In this document: positions 17,790 to 27,400 of the stretch, in pieces
Position numbering within the stretch: position 1 is the stretch's first letter
Layout of the letters: the number at the start of each line of letters is the position of its first letter
Assembly (NCBI RefSeq): GCF_029946505.1
Contig: NZ_JARZHG010000066.1
Location: forward strand, 1-33,233
Length of the DNA: 33,233 nt
Source: Polyangium sp. y55x31
GTDB lineage: Bacteria; Myxococcota_A; Polyangia; Polyangiales; Polyangiaceae
Direction: 5' to 3'
Position numbers and translations under genes: made by a program
The notes under the pieces: generated by a model
The model's database searches: none
What the model was told of the DNA's origin: nothing
The model's input: only the letters and a program-made list of their open reading frames with translations

Positions 17790-19232
17790 TCAATTGGGCA
17801 CGAAGAACCCGAGGTAACGCAGATCCGCGCATTCCTGGGCGCCGGAAGCATTGCCGAGGACGTAGAATGCGTTGTTCGTCGGGACGGGGGGCTGCGCCGG
17901 CCCCGAGAAGGTGCCGCCGGAGGACACGATCAGCCTCTGTTCGGCCGCCGAGTGAATCGCCTCGACCTCGATCATCTGCTCCCGCGCCCACGTGAGCGCG
18001 GCGGATTCGAGGTTGACCTTGTTGATGCGAAACACGATTTTCTTGTCCGAGAACCGGAAGAACAGGCGGTTGTCGCCGTTGATGAACAAGAGATCGTGCT
18101 CGTTTTCCGAGGTCTCGGTCGTCGCGTAGTTCGGGGCGAATCGAATCCGGACGTGGAAATAGCCTCCTGGCGCCACCACCGGCGGAGCGATGACCGAGAG
18201 CACGTCGGCGTCGCGGGTCCGCTCCGTGGCCTGCGTCGGGATGTAGCTCGACGGGTAGTTCGGCACCTTGTTGTCCCCCAGGGTCTCCTGCTGCGCGCCG
18301 TAGGCCAGGGTCTTGGTCTGCCCGCTGATCGCCGCCGGCATACCCCCGGGACCCACGCGTGTCTCGAGCACGAAATACCCCGTGGAGGAGCCGACCTCGT
18401 ACCGCTTCCAGTTCGCGGCGTCGTCGACCGGGACCCAGCTCCAGGTCGCGTCTCCCACGACGAAATTCGAAAATGGCCCCGTGTCTCCCACGCCCTTCAG
18501 CCAGGCAGTCGCATACCCTGCCGGTGGGCTCGCGTAATACGATTGCTGGCTCCCCGACGAGGTGAACTGGGACGCGGCAATCCCGCCGGCAGGATCCCCT
18601 TGCCCCGGCAGGTACGCCATCGGCTCCGCCGGGACGGACCACCCGCCGCCGATCGTGCTCCACGAGTCGCTGTTCTTGATCTTGTTCTTTCGCACGCTCT
18701 CCACGCTGAGCCCCCAGCCCGGCCCCACGTTCCTCGGGCGCGCGGCGTCCGCGAGGTAGGGGCGCTTCAAGCTGTGCGGCCCCACCTGCGAGGTCCGGTC
18801 GAGCGTTCCGCATTGAATCTTGAGCCAATCGCTCGGAAGCGAGTACACCGGCACGATGGCCGCCGGAGGCGCCGCCGCCGTCCATTCCTTGATGGCGACC
18901 GGCCCCCCGCCGCCCGAGCCGCCCATTCCACCGGTGCCGCCCGTTCCACCGGCGCCGCCCATTCCACCGACCCCGCCCATTCCACCGCCGCCGACCCCGC
19001 CCATCCCACCGGCGCTGCCGACCCCGCCCACGCCGCCGGTCCCGCCCGGCCCCACGGACGCGCCGCCGCCGCCCTCGCCCGAGGACGACGACGACGACGC
19101 TTGTCCCATCGGCGCCGACCCGAGCTGGTCGAGGCTACACGCGCCGAGCAAGGCGCCCGTCACGAGCGCAGCGATCCCGGAGATTCCAAGTGAAGCAAGG
19201 CCGCGACGCCCGCGGCGAGACGCACGTTCCAT
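17790..19232 (-). CDS. Lipoprotein with Gly-rich linker and lectin-like C-terminal domain
   Basis: The 480-residue protein starts MERASRRGRRG and has a basic n-region, a hydrophobic stretch and lipobox LLGAC (Cys32). Residues about 50-110 are Ser- then Gly/Met-rich (GGMGGVGG repeats), a spacer that would project the rest from the outer membrane. The remaining 370 residues are aromatic- and Ser-rich, with DNRLFFRFSDKKIVFRI, REQMIEVEAIHS and a final FYVLGNASGAQ followed by ADLRYLGFF. That order resembles LamG/concanavalin-like sandwich domains, an inference from pattern alone. It may bind a carbohydrate or polymer. It is divergent from the O-antigen-ligase-like gene (127 bp). Confidence 0.75.
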   Translation of the reverse strand: MERASRRGRRGLASLGISGIAALVTGALLGACSLDQLGSAPMGQASSSSSSGEGGGGASVGPGGTGGVGGVGSAGGMGGVGGGGMGGVGGMGGAGGTGGTGGMGGSGGGGPVAIKEWTAAAPPAAIVPVYSLPSDWLKIQCGTLDRTSQVGPHSLKRPYLADAARPRNVGPGWGLSVESVRKNKIKNSDSWSTIGGGWSVPAEPMAYLPGQGDPAGGIAASQFTSSGSQQSYYASPPAGYATAWLKGVGDTGPFSNFVVGDATWSWVPVDDAANWKRYEVGSSTGYFVLETRVGPGGMPAAISGQTKTLAYGAQQETLGDNKVPNYPSSYIPTQATERTRDADVLSVIAPPVVAPGGYFHVRIRFAPNYATTETSENEHDLLFINGDNRLFFRFSDKKIVFRINKVNLESAALTWAREQMIEVEAIHSAAEQRLIVSSGGTFSGPAQPPVPTNNAFYVLGNASGAQECADLRYLGFFVPN

Positions 19233-19359
19233 GATCTGCGATCCTCGGCGGAACACGGCCCGGCGTCAACGAACGCGCGGATACATCTCGCGCCCCGGCC
19301 TCCGATCGTTCTGCGATACACTGCCCGCCACGCCTCGACGCCCGGATCACGAGCCTCGG

Positions 19360-21945
19360 ATGCCTCCCACTTCCCGATCCAGCCCGAGCCGAGATCGCGG
19401 AAGCACCGGCTCCGTACGCCCCCTCGTCACCCTCGTCGCCTTCACCGTCGCGAGCAGCGCGCTCGCGCTCGGCGGCGTCCACGTCCGCGTCGTCGCCCTG
19501 ATCGCGCCCTTCGCCTTCGTCGCCGCCGCGCTCGCGCTTCGCCGCGAGCAAGAGCGCAAGGGATCGATCTCCCTCGCCTTGCCTGCGATCCTCGCGACCG
19601 CCCTCGCCGCGTACACGCTCCTGCAAGCCGTGCCCTTGCCCATGGCCGTGCTCGCGCGCATCGCGCCGGGCAACGCCGACGTCTGGGCGCGCGCGCTCCT
19701 GCCCTTCGGCGAGTCCGGCCCGCGCTTCGCGAGCCTCTCGCTCGATCCGGGCAGCACGATCGTCGAGGCCCTGAAGTGGTCCTCCTACGCCGCGATCTTC
19801 ACCGCTTCTGCGGCCGTCTCCGCGCGTCGTGGCGCGGCCACCGGCATCACCACCGTCTTCGTCTCGGCCCTCGCCGTCGCGCTCGTCACGGTCGTGCACG
19901 GTCTCGCGGGCTTGACCAAGGTCTACGGCTTCTACACGCCGTCCGTGTCGCTGCCGCCGTGGCACGTCGGACCGTTCATCAACCCGAACACGCTCGCGGG
20001 TTACCTGAACCTCGGCGCGCTCGCGGGCATGGGCCTCGTCCTCATGCACGAGCCCGTCGCGCCGCGCTGGCTCGTCGCTTCGGGCGTCGCGTTCCTCGTC
20101 GCGGTCGACGTCACCTCCGCCTCGCGCGGCGGCGTGCTCGCCTTGATCCTCGGCGTCCTCCTGCTCGCGCTCCTGCTCCGGATCCGCGCTGCGCGCCGCG
20201 GCGCGAGCGCCGACGCCACCGACCCCTCGCTTCGCTTTCTCCTCGGCGGCGCGCTCCTCGGCGGCGCTGCGCTCGCGCTGCTCGGCGGCACGCGCGACAC
20301 GTGGTTCGAGCTCTACGACAAGAACCTCGACAAACTCCAGATGGTGCTCTGGGCGCTGCCCGTCTTGCGCGAGCACCCGATCTTCGGCATCGGCCGCGGC
20401 GCCTTCGAGAGCGTCTTCCCCGCGTACCGCGAGAGCTCCGGCCACGTCGTCTTCGCGTACGTCGAGAACTTCCCGGCGCAGTGGCTCGTCGAGTGGGGCG
20501 CGCCCGTCGCGCTCGCGGCGCTCGTCCTGTTCGCGTGGGCGCTCGCCCCCTCGCGCCTCGGCGCCTTGCGCAGCCGGCTCGCGGCATCTGCGTTCACAGG
20601 CGTCGTCGTGGTCCTCCTGCAGAACCTCGCCGACCTCTCGCTCGAGATCCCCGCGGTCTGCATCGCGCTCGCCACGGTGCTCGGCTCGTTGTGGGGCGAT
20701 CGTGCGCGCTCGCGCCCGTCGCGCGGCCTCGCCGCGAAGGCCCCGAGCAAGCTCGCGCGCCTCGCGCCCGCGATCGCGCTCCTCGTCGGCCTCACGCTCG
20801 CCGCGGCTTCGTTTCGGTTCGGACATCCCGACGTCGGCGCCGAACGCGACACGATCCGGAAGACGTACGAGGCGACGAACCACTCGGATCCCGCCGCCTA
20901 CGACGCGCTCAAAGGCGCGCTCCACGCGGCCATGCGCCGCCACCCGGCCGAGCCGTATTTCCCGCTCATCGGCGCGCTCGCGGCCTACCAGGGCAAACGC
21001 GAGAGCGCGCTGCCGTGGCTGCAACGCACGCTCGAACGAGGCCACGTCAACGGTCGTGCGCACCTCTTGCTCGCGCAGGTCCTCGCCAGCCGAGGCGCGC
21101 GCCGCCAGGCCTTGCTGGAGCTGCGGATCGCCGTCACGCAAGACAGCTCGCTCGTGGGCCCCGCGGGCGTGTTCGCGGCGCGGATCTCGAAAGATTTCGA
21201 CGAACTGCTCGGCGCCGTCCCCGAAGGCAAGACCGGCGCGCCGATGCTCGACGAGCTCGCGGTGCAAGCGCGGAGCGCTGGCAACGCCGCGCTCAGCGCG
21301 CGCTTCGACGCCGAGGCGATCGCGCGAAACCCCGGCACCCATGGTCCTCGCGTGCGCGCCGCGGACGCCTTGCTCGACGCGCTCGCGAAGGGCACGTGTG
21401 ACGACCGCGCTCGCTGCGCGCGAGAGATCGAGGCGCACGCGACGGCGCTCGAAACCGCATTCCCCGGGGACTTCGTGGCCGACCGGATCCGCGCGGCGGC
21501 GCTCGTGACCGAGGGCAAGAGCGAGGAGGCCGAAGCCCGGCTCGCGGCGCGTTGTGCGCGGGTCAAGGATCGCATCGGCTGCCTGCGCGCCCGGGTCGAG
21601 ATCGCCTCGCGTGTGCCCGGCGTCGCGCGGATCGACGCAGCCAGCAAGGACCTGCTCGCCGCGACGTGCCTCTCGGCCTCCGCGTGCGCCGAAGCCGCCT
21701 CGTTCCTCGCGCGCATCCGCGAGAACCGCGGGGACACGGGTTCCGCGCTGACGCTTCATGCACGCGCGGCCCGCGAGGAACCGACCGAGGCGCGGTGGCT
21801 CGCGCTCGCGGATGCGGCGAGCCGAGGAGGCGCGCATGCGCAGGCGGCGGATGCGCTGGAGCGGGTGGCGCAGAAGCGGGGGATGACGGAGGAGCTGCGG
21901 AAGCGGATTGCGGAGGAGCGGGCGAAGGCGCTGGGAGGGCCATAA
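19360..21945 (+). CDS. O-antigen ligase/polymerase-like protein with periplasmic tail
   Basis: The 861-residue protein starts at ATG 19360; the longer frame upstream overlaps the divergent lipoprotein and is a shadow. About twelve membrane helices occupy residues 20-490. The family signature GPFINPNTLAGYL (near 203-215) and HPIFGIGRGAFESVFP (about 338), followed by a long exported loop, identify the Wzy_C/WaaL superfamily. Members join or polymerise glycans from undecaprenyl carriers. Residues about 490-861 form an Ala-rich helical tail with tetratricopeptide-like repeats (LPWLQRTLERGHVNGRAHLL), probably periplasmic. Ligase, polymerase and protein O-oligosaccharyltransferase roles cannot be separated here. 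It stands alone, not next to a glycan cluster. Confidence 0.8.
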   Translation: MPPTSRSSPSRDRGSTGSVRPLVTLVAFTVASSALALGGVHVRVVALIAPFAFVAAALALRREQERKGSISLALPAILATALAAYTLLQAVPLPMAVLARIAPGNADVWARALLPFGESGPRFASLSLDPGSTIVEALKWSSYAAIFTASAAVSARRGAATGITTVFVSALAVALVTVVHGLAGLTKVYGFYTPSVSLPPWHVGPFINPNTLAGYLNLGALAGMGLVLMHEPVAPRWLVASGVAFLVAVDVTSASRGGVLALILGVLLLALLLRIRAARRGASADATDPSLRFLLGGALLGGAALALLGGTRDTWFELYDKNLDKLQMVLWALPVLREHPIFGIGRGAFESVFPAYRESSGHVVFAYVENFPAQWLVEWGAPVALAALVLFAWALAPSRLGALRSRLAASAFTGVVVVLLQNLADLSLEIPAVCIALATVLGSLWGDRARSRPSRGLAAKAPSKLARLAPAIALLVGLTLAAASFRFGHPDVGAERDTIRKTYEATNHSDPAAYDALKGALHAAMRRHPAEPYFPLIGALAAYQGKRESALPWLQRTLERGHVNGRAHLLLAQVLASRGARRQALLELRIAVTQDSSLVGPAGVFAARISKDFDELLGAVPEGKTGAPMLDELAVQARSAGNAALSARFDAEAIARNPGTHGPRVRAADALLDALAKGTCDDRARCAREIEAHATALETAFPGDFVADRIRAAALVTEGKSEEAEARLAARCARVKDRIGCLRARVEIASRVPGVARIDAASKDLLAATCLSASACAEAASFLARIRENRGDTGSALTLHARAAREEPTEARWLALADAASRGGAHAQAADALERVAQKRGMTEELRKRIAEERAKALGGP

Positions 21946-22114
21946 CGAGACGGGCCAGCTTGAGCTGCAGCCGCTTCCGCTTCGGATTCCGTCACCCCTG
22001 ACCTGGTCCCGAAAGGACGTCACCACGAGGCCCCCCACACGGACGGGAATGCGACGATTGCAAGAGCGGCACGTTCGATCCCGGAACTGCGACACCCCAA
22101 TTCCGCCATCCGCG
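21946..22114. other. Intergenic stretch without recognised gene
   Basis: This is 169 bp between the O-antigen-ligase-like gene and the dioxygenase remnant. Frames are short. One plus frame reads ECDDCKSGTFDPG, which resembles a Cys-rich fragment but has no start or context. Nothing is called here. Confidence 0.4.
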
Positions 22115-22577
22115 TCAGCGCGCATCGACGTCCTCCTTCACGACGCCGCGGCGTCGGCGCGCATCACCATCCTCGAAATCCGGCGCCGCGAGCCTGAGAC
22201 GGAGGAGGTGGCGCTTGCGTTCGTCCTCGGGCCAATCCTCGTATTCCGTACGCTCGTGCAGCACGACCGAGTTTTCAGCCATTGCACGTCTCCGGGCTCG
22301 AAGCGCATATCCAGCGTGAGGCGCGGATCGTGTGGAAGACTTCGAGGAGCGCCTGCGCCGCGCGCTCGCGCTCGTTCGCCATGGCACGCGCGTCTCGTGG
22401 AGCCGCGTGGCCACCGCCATTTCCTCGCCGAGGTGCGTGTCGCGTGTGCCTTCGAATGCCACCGCGCGCACGGGCCGGAGTGGTTGGAAGCAGTTGACGG
22501 AGCAGCCGGCATCCTGCACGTATCCCAGGCCAGCCGAGACGTACGACGAGAGAAATCGGAAGGAGACGGAGTCTTGA
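22115..22577 (-). pseudogene. Truncated, frameshifted TauD/TfdA-family dioxygenase remnant
   Basis: The C-terminal part of an Fe(II)/2-oxoglutarate dioxygenase reads across three minus-strand frames. The last frame (22282-22115) gives ENSVVLHERTEYEDWP, then EDERKRHLLRLRLAAP, and ends at TGA 22115. The preceding frame gives LTLDMRFEPGDVQWL, and the junction ctgaaaactcg fits a one-base deletion in the usual LNN motif. Further upstream ANERERAAQALLEVFH lies in the third frame. FRFLSSYVSAGLGYV, resembling the family's mid-region, is back in the last frame near 22520-22570. The iron-binding His (LHER) and the 2-oxoglutarate Arg are still readable. The 5' two-thirds is missing and the similarity stops where arsA begins on the other strand. 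It should not make an active enzyme. Confidence 0.65.
22560..22565 (+). promoter_or_regulatory. Ribosome binding site that fixes the TTG start of arsA
   Basis: AAGGAG is followed after 8 bases by TTG 22574. No ATG or GTG with comparable signal lies between here and the P-loop, so this site supports the rare start. Confidence 0.65.
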
Positions 22578-24346
22578 CGAGCTTCCTGGAACAGCCGAGC
22601 CGTTTTCTGTTCTTCACGGGGAAGGGCGGCGTGGGCAAGACCGCGCTCGCGTGCGCGACTGCGATTCGACTCGCGGACGCCGGGAAACGTATCCTCCTCG
22701 TCAGCACCGATCCGGCGTCGAACCTGGACGAGATGCTCGGCGTGCCGCTGTCGCAACGGCCCACGCCGATCCCCGGCGTCGACCGGCTCTTCGCGCTCAA
22801 CATCGACCCGGAGAAGGCGGCCGATGATTACCGAAAGCGCGTGGTCGCGCCCTATCTCGCGATCTGGTCGGAGACGCAGATCGCCGAGCTACGCGAGCAG
22901 CTCGCCGGAGCATGCACCGTGGAGATCGCCGCGTTCGACGAGTTCGCCGAGCTCCTCGCCGGGGACGAACAGAGCGTGCCGTTCGATCACGTGCTCTTCG
23001 ACACGGCGCCCACAGGGCACACGTTGCGGCTCCTCAGCCTGCCGCGCGCATGGTCGGGCTTCCTCCAATCGACCCCGTCCGGGGCCTCGTGTCTGGGCCC
23101 CCATTCAGGGCTGAAAATGCAGGAGGCGCGCTTCGTCGCCGCGGTGGATGCTCTGGCCGACGCCGCGCGCACGACCATCGTGCTCGTCACGCGGGCGGAC
23201 CACGCAGCCCTGCGGGAAGCGGATCGGACGTCGGGCGAGCTCGAAGCGCTGGGCCTGAAGAACCAGCGACTCGTCGTCAACGCCGTATTCGAGGCGACAA
23301 ACCGTGCCGATTCGGTGGCCCTTGCGCTCGAAGAGCGGGGGCGCGAGGCGCTGCACGACATGCCTCCTCGGCTGCAAGGACTGCCCACGACGCGCGTCCC
23401 TTTGCGCGCCTTCAACATGGTCGGTCTTCCGGCGCTCCGCGCATTGCTGGACGATCGCGCGTCCGCAGCCCTCGCGCGTGCAGTCCCTCCGCTCGCGACG
23501 CCTTCGCTGCCGCCCCTCCAGTCCCTCATCGACGAGATCGCGGCGCCCGGGCGTGGGCTCGTGATGGTGATGGGCAAAGGCGGCGTGGGGAAAACGACGA
23601 TTGCCGCGTCGATCGCGGCCGAGCTCGCATCGCGAGGTCACGATGTCCACCTGAGCACCACCGACCCCGCGGCGCACGTCGCCGCGACGCTCGCGGGCGA
23701 ACTTCCGCACCTGCGGATCAGCCGCATCGATCCCGCCGTGGAGACGAAGGCGTATGTGGACCGCGTGATGGCGACGCGCGGGGCCAAGCTCGACGAAGCG
23801 GGACGAGCATTGCTGGCCGAAGACCTGCGATCCCCCTGCTACGAGGAGGTCGCCGTCTTCGCAGCCTTTTCGAGGACCGTCTCGCAAGCGCGCTCGAGCT
23901 TCGTCGTCCTCGACACGGCGCCCACGGGACACACGCTGCTCCTGCTCGACGCCACGGGCTCGTATCACCGGCAGACAGTCGTCGGAGACGTCGACGCGCA
24001 GCATGCGTCCGGCCGCATCGTGACCCCCCTCATGAGGCTGCGCGATCCGCAGTACACGAAGGTCCTGGTCGTGACGCTCGCGGAGACGACGCCCGTCTCC
24101 GAAGCAGCGCGATTGCAGGCGGATCTCAGGCGCGCCGGGATCGAGCCCTTCGGCTGGGTGATCAACAGCAGCCTCGCAGCCGCCGGCTCGACGGATCCTT
24201 GCCTCGCCCAGCGCATCGCGGCCGAGCTCGAACAGATTCGCGTGGTGCGCGAACAGCACGCGCAGAGGCTCGCGATCGTCCCTTGGATGACCGAGGAGCC
24301 CGTCGGCCCCACGCGCCTGCTGGCGCTCGCGCGTCCCTCCGAATAG
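22574..24346 (+). CDS. arsA: Two-domain arsenite/antimonite-transporting ATPase subunit ArsA
   Basis: The 590-residue protein is close to the 583 residues of R773 ArsA. Two homologous nucleotide-binding halves are fused. P-loops are FTGKGGVGKT (14-23) and MGKGGVGKTT (333-342), and each half carries the signal sequence DTAPTGHT (143-150 and 447-454). All three metalloid-binding Cys positions are kept: Cys114 in GACTVEIAAFDEF, Cys173 in GASCLGPHSGL and Cys422 in LRSPCYEEVAVF. It should therefore be a functional As(III)/Sb(III)-stimulated ATPase that normally powers ArsB. No arsB, acr3, arsD, arsC or arsR is within the window, so it is an orphan here. Its start abuts a dioxygenase remnant and its stop overlaps a direct repeat, both suggesting it was moved in. 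Confidence 0.92.
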   Translation: MTSFLEQPSRFLFFTGKGGVGKTALACATAIRLADAGKRILLVSTDPASNLDEMLGVPLSQRPTPIPGVDRLFALNIDPEKAADDYRKRVVAPYLAIWSETQIAELREQLAGACTVEIAAFDEFAELLAGDEQSVPFDHVLFDTAPTGHTLRLLSLPRAWSGFLQSTPSGASCLGPHSGLKMQEARFVAAVDALADAARTTIVLVTRADHAALREADRTSGELEALGLKNQRLVVNAVFEATNRADSVALALEERGREALHDMPPRLQGLPTTRVPLRAFNMVGLPALRALLDDRASAALARAVPPLATPSLPPLQSLIDEIAAPGRGLVMVMGKGGVGKTTIAASIAAELASRGHDVHLSTTDPAAHVAATLAGELPHLRISRIDPAVETKAYVDRVMATRGAKLDEAGRALLAEDLRSPCYEEVAVFAAFSRTVSQARSSFVVLDTAPTGHTLLLLDATGSYHRQTVVGDVDAQHASGRIVTPLMRLRDPQYTKVLVVTLAETTPVSEAARLQADLRRAGIEPFGWVINSSLAAAGSTDPCLAQRIAAELEQIRVVREQHAQRLAIVPWMTEEPVGPTRLLALARPSE

Positions 24347-24377
24347 CGAATGGATCCACGACGCCCACGCTCGCATC
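24345..24377. repeat. 33-bp direct repeat, copy A
   Basis: It is identical at 32 of 33 bases to 30362-30394, in the same orientation (begins agcgaatggatccacgac). It starts inside the arsA TAG stop codon. Read on the minus strand it encodes DASVGVVDPFA, the same peptide as copy B, but here in no intact gene. Confidence 0.85.
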
Positions 24378-24458
24378 GGCCTCGATCTCGGGAACACCTA
24401 CGAAGACGGAGCGATCCTGCGCGACGGCGCCGAGGCAATGGAGCGTGAGGATCACGTC

Positions 24459-27400
24459 TCACCTCCGCGTCGAAGATCCCCCTGCACCCTCCGACCGCAT
24501 ATACGCGCGCAGCGCGTCCCGCAGCGTCGCCCGCGTCGTCAGCTCCTTCAGGCCCGCGTCGAGCGCCACCATCGTCTGCGCAACGGCCGCGCGAATCCCC
24601 GTGATCACCACGCTCGCCCCGAGCAGCCGCGTCGCGCCGACAATCCGCATGATGCGCTCGCCCGTCTCGGAATCGACGCTCTCCACCCCCGTCAAATCAA
24701 GGATCACCTGGCGGCACGAAGCGGAGCCAATCCGATGCAGCACCCGCTCCATGATCTCCTCGCCCCGCCGCGCGTCGAGCACCCCCACCAGCGGGACCGC
24801 GATAACGCCGTACCAGACCTCGATGATCGGCGCCGACAGCGCGTGGATCACCTCCTCCTGCTGGCTGATGACCGCGCGCTGGTCGAGAGCCTCCTGCTCC
24901 CTGCGCTCCTGCTCGGCGCGACTCAAACGAACGAGCGCCTCATTCGCGTGCCGTAGCTCCGCCGTCCGCTCCTCCACCTGCCGCTCCAGCTCCCCATACA
25001 ACCGCGCATTCTCGATCGCGATCGCAGCCTGCGTGCAGATGAGCCCCACCACCTCGACCCGCGCAGGCGTGAATGCTCCCCGCGCGAGGTCGTTCTCCAG
25101 ATAAATCACGCCCGAAAGCCGACCTTTGCCGATGATGGGCGCAGCCAGCGCCGAGCGCGGAGCCGCGTTCACGAGGTAAGGGTCGTGCCCAAAGGGGCCA
25201 TCCTGCGCGCGATCCTCGAGGAGCACGCTCTCACGCGTGCGCGCCACGTACGCGAGCACGGTCGCAGGCAGATCCGAGCGTTGCCCGAGATCTCGCTCGA
25301 TCGCCGTCGATGCAGGCGCGTCTTCCTCGCCGAACGCGCGCTGCTCCGCTTCGACGACGAGGCTGCCATCCCGCAAAAGGAGCAAGACCCCTCGCCGCGC
25401 GCCGGCGTTCTCCAGCGCCACGCGCAAGAGGGCGTCGATCAGTCGGGGCAGCACAATCTCGCCCGAGATCGCTTGCGCCGCCTTGAGCACCGACCCGATG
25501 TCCAGGGCGTCCGCCGAGGGCGCAGGCGTGCTCGGCAAGGGCGCGTCGAACGTCTCGTCGCGCCCGACAAGCTCGGGATAGGCGCGGGCGAGGCGGCGCG
25601 AGGCAACGGTTGCGCCCCAGCGGGCATAGAGCCGGCGCGCCTCGCTGAGGTGAGCGCGCGCGAGCGTCGTTTTCCCGGCGTCCATCCAGTGCCTCGCGCA
25701 CAGCTCGTTCGCGAGCGCCTCGTCATGGATGTAGCCGCCGCGATGCGCGAGCGAGATCGCCGTGTCGTAGAGCTCCGCCGTCACGAACCTGTCTTCGCCG
25801 CGGGCGCGGGCGAGCTCGGCGCGAACCAAGGCCGCGCGGGCGGCGAAGTTTTCCGGACAGATCTCCGCCCAAGCATCGAGCTTCTCCGCGTAGGCCGCGG
25901 CGCGCGAGAGCAAACCCGCGCGCTCTTCAGGCGCGGCGCTCGTCGAGGCGCGCGTGAGCGCGATGGCTGCGTAGGCGCGGAAAACAGGCGTGCCGTGCCA
26001 GACCGCGATGCTGACGAGCTCGGGGTTCGACGCGAGCACGACGCGCGCCGCCTCCTCGAAGGCGCCCTGGAAGACGAGCAAAAAGACGATGTAGAGCTGC
26101 GCGAAGAAGAACGCGCTTTCGTTCTTGATCTGGCGACACGCGGCCATGACCTCCTCGATGTCCACGAGGGGTCCGACGAGGCGGCAGGGGTCGTCTGTCT
26201 CGACCGAGAGGTTGTAGGCGATCTGTCCGGCCGCGCCGGCCATCCAGGTGATCGCGTCGAAGCGGTCGAGCTTGCGGATCGGCTGGTAGCTCTTCGCCTC
26301 GGCGATGATGTCCTCGATGGGCAAACCGCGCATGAAGCTGTTCGTGACGGCATTGACCGTGTTGTAGAACGACCAGATGTACTGGCCTGTCTCCAGGCCC
26401 GCGTCCTTGCCCCTGATCAACGTGTCCCAGCAAGCGCTGTAGCCGTCTCCCCAGTACTGGACGAAGCCACCCCACATGTTGCGGATCATCGCTTCGTTCT
26501 TCTTGTCGCCGAGCTTCTCGCCGAGCCTGACAGCGATGCGGCCAAGCTCGTAGCCGAGCTTGATATGCCCACGGACGCACAAGAGCATGCCGAAATTGAT
26601 ACAGCCGTAGGTCGTGCTTCGCGACAAACCGTGGCGGTAGGACAGCTCGAGGATCTTGGCGATGCTGATGCTGAAGTTGTTCGTCGCGAGGAAGTACGTC
26701 GGCGCGAACAGCTCCTCCAGGACCTCGAGCAGCGCGGCGATCTCGGGGTCCTCGAGCGGCGGCAGGTCGAGTAGCGCCTCGGGCGAGCGCTCGACGACGA
26801 GGTCGAGTGTCACGCGCATCTGCTCCTCGAGCGTCGCTGCGTCCGGGAACGCGGGCAGGTCGAGGCCGAAGGAGTGCATCACCACGAGCCCCTCGGCGAG
26901 CGCCGCGGGCAGGTCGTTCTTGAGCACCTGCGCTTTCATCTTGAGCCGCAGGATCTCGGTTCGAGCGAGCCTCGTCGTGGCGCGCTCGAGGGCCTCTCCG
27001 AGCACGGCGAGCGCGTCATCGTGATGGCCGAGCAAGGACAGCGTGACGCCGAGCTTCCTCGCGTAGGCGAGGCGGAGTTGATGCTTCGACGTCCAGGCAT
27101 CTTCGGGGAGGCATTGCAGGCCGAGCTCGAGGAAGCTGCGCGCGGCGCCAAACGCGGCCGATTCTTCGGCTCGCGTGGCGGCGACGAGGTTCATTCGGGC
27201 GAGCGTCTCGCGTTCGTGTGGATCGTCGATGAGCTCGAGCGCGCTGTTCAGGTGGCCGACCACGTCGAAGAGGTTGCGGCTCTCGGACAAGGGCGTGCTC
27301 TCGGCGAGCAGCCTGCCGATGCGCAGGTGGAACGCGGGCCGGCCTGCGACCGGGATCATCGCGTACGCGCCTTCCTGGACCTTGTCGTGAGCGAAGCGGT

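Noticed and set aside
22332-22577. 81-codon plus-strand frame whose TGA overlaps the arsA TTG (TTGA)
   Set aside because: The overlap suggests coupling, but the frame is antisense to the dioxygenase remnant, matches no ArsD or other ars protein, and its high GC3 is explained by the other strand.
24347-24460. Plus frame reading WIHDAHARIGLDLGNT downstream of arsA
   Set aside because: The composition looks natural, but it has no start codon, no recognised family, and part of it is the direct repeat. It was kept only as part of the repeat finding.
22912-25104. 730-codon plus frame overlapping arsA
   Set aside because: It is Arg/Ala/Gly-rich and out of frame with the well-supported arsA, so it is a shadow.
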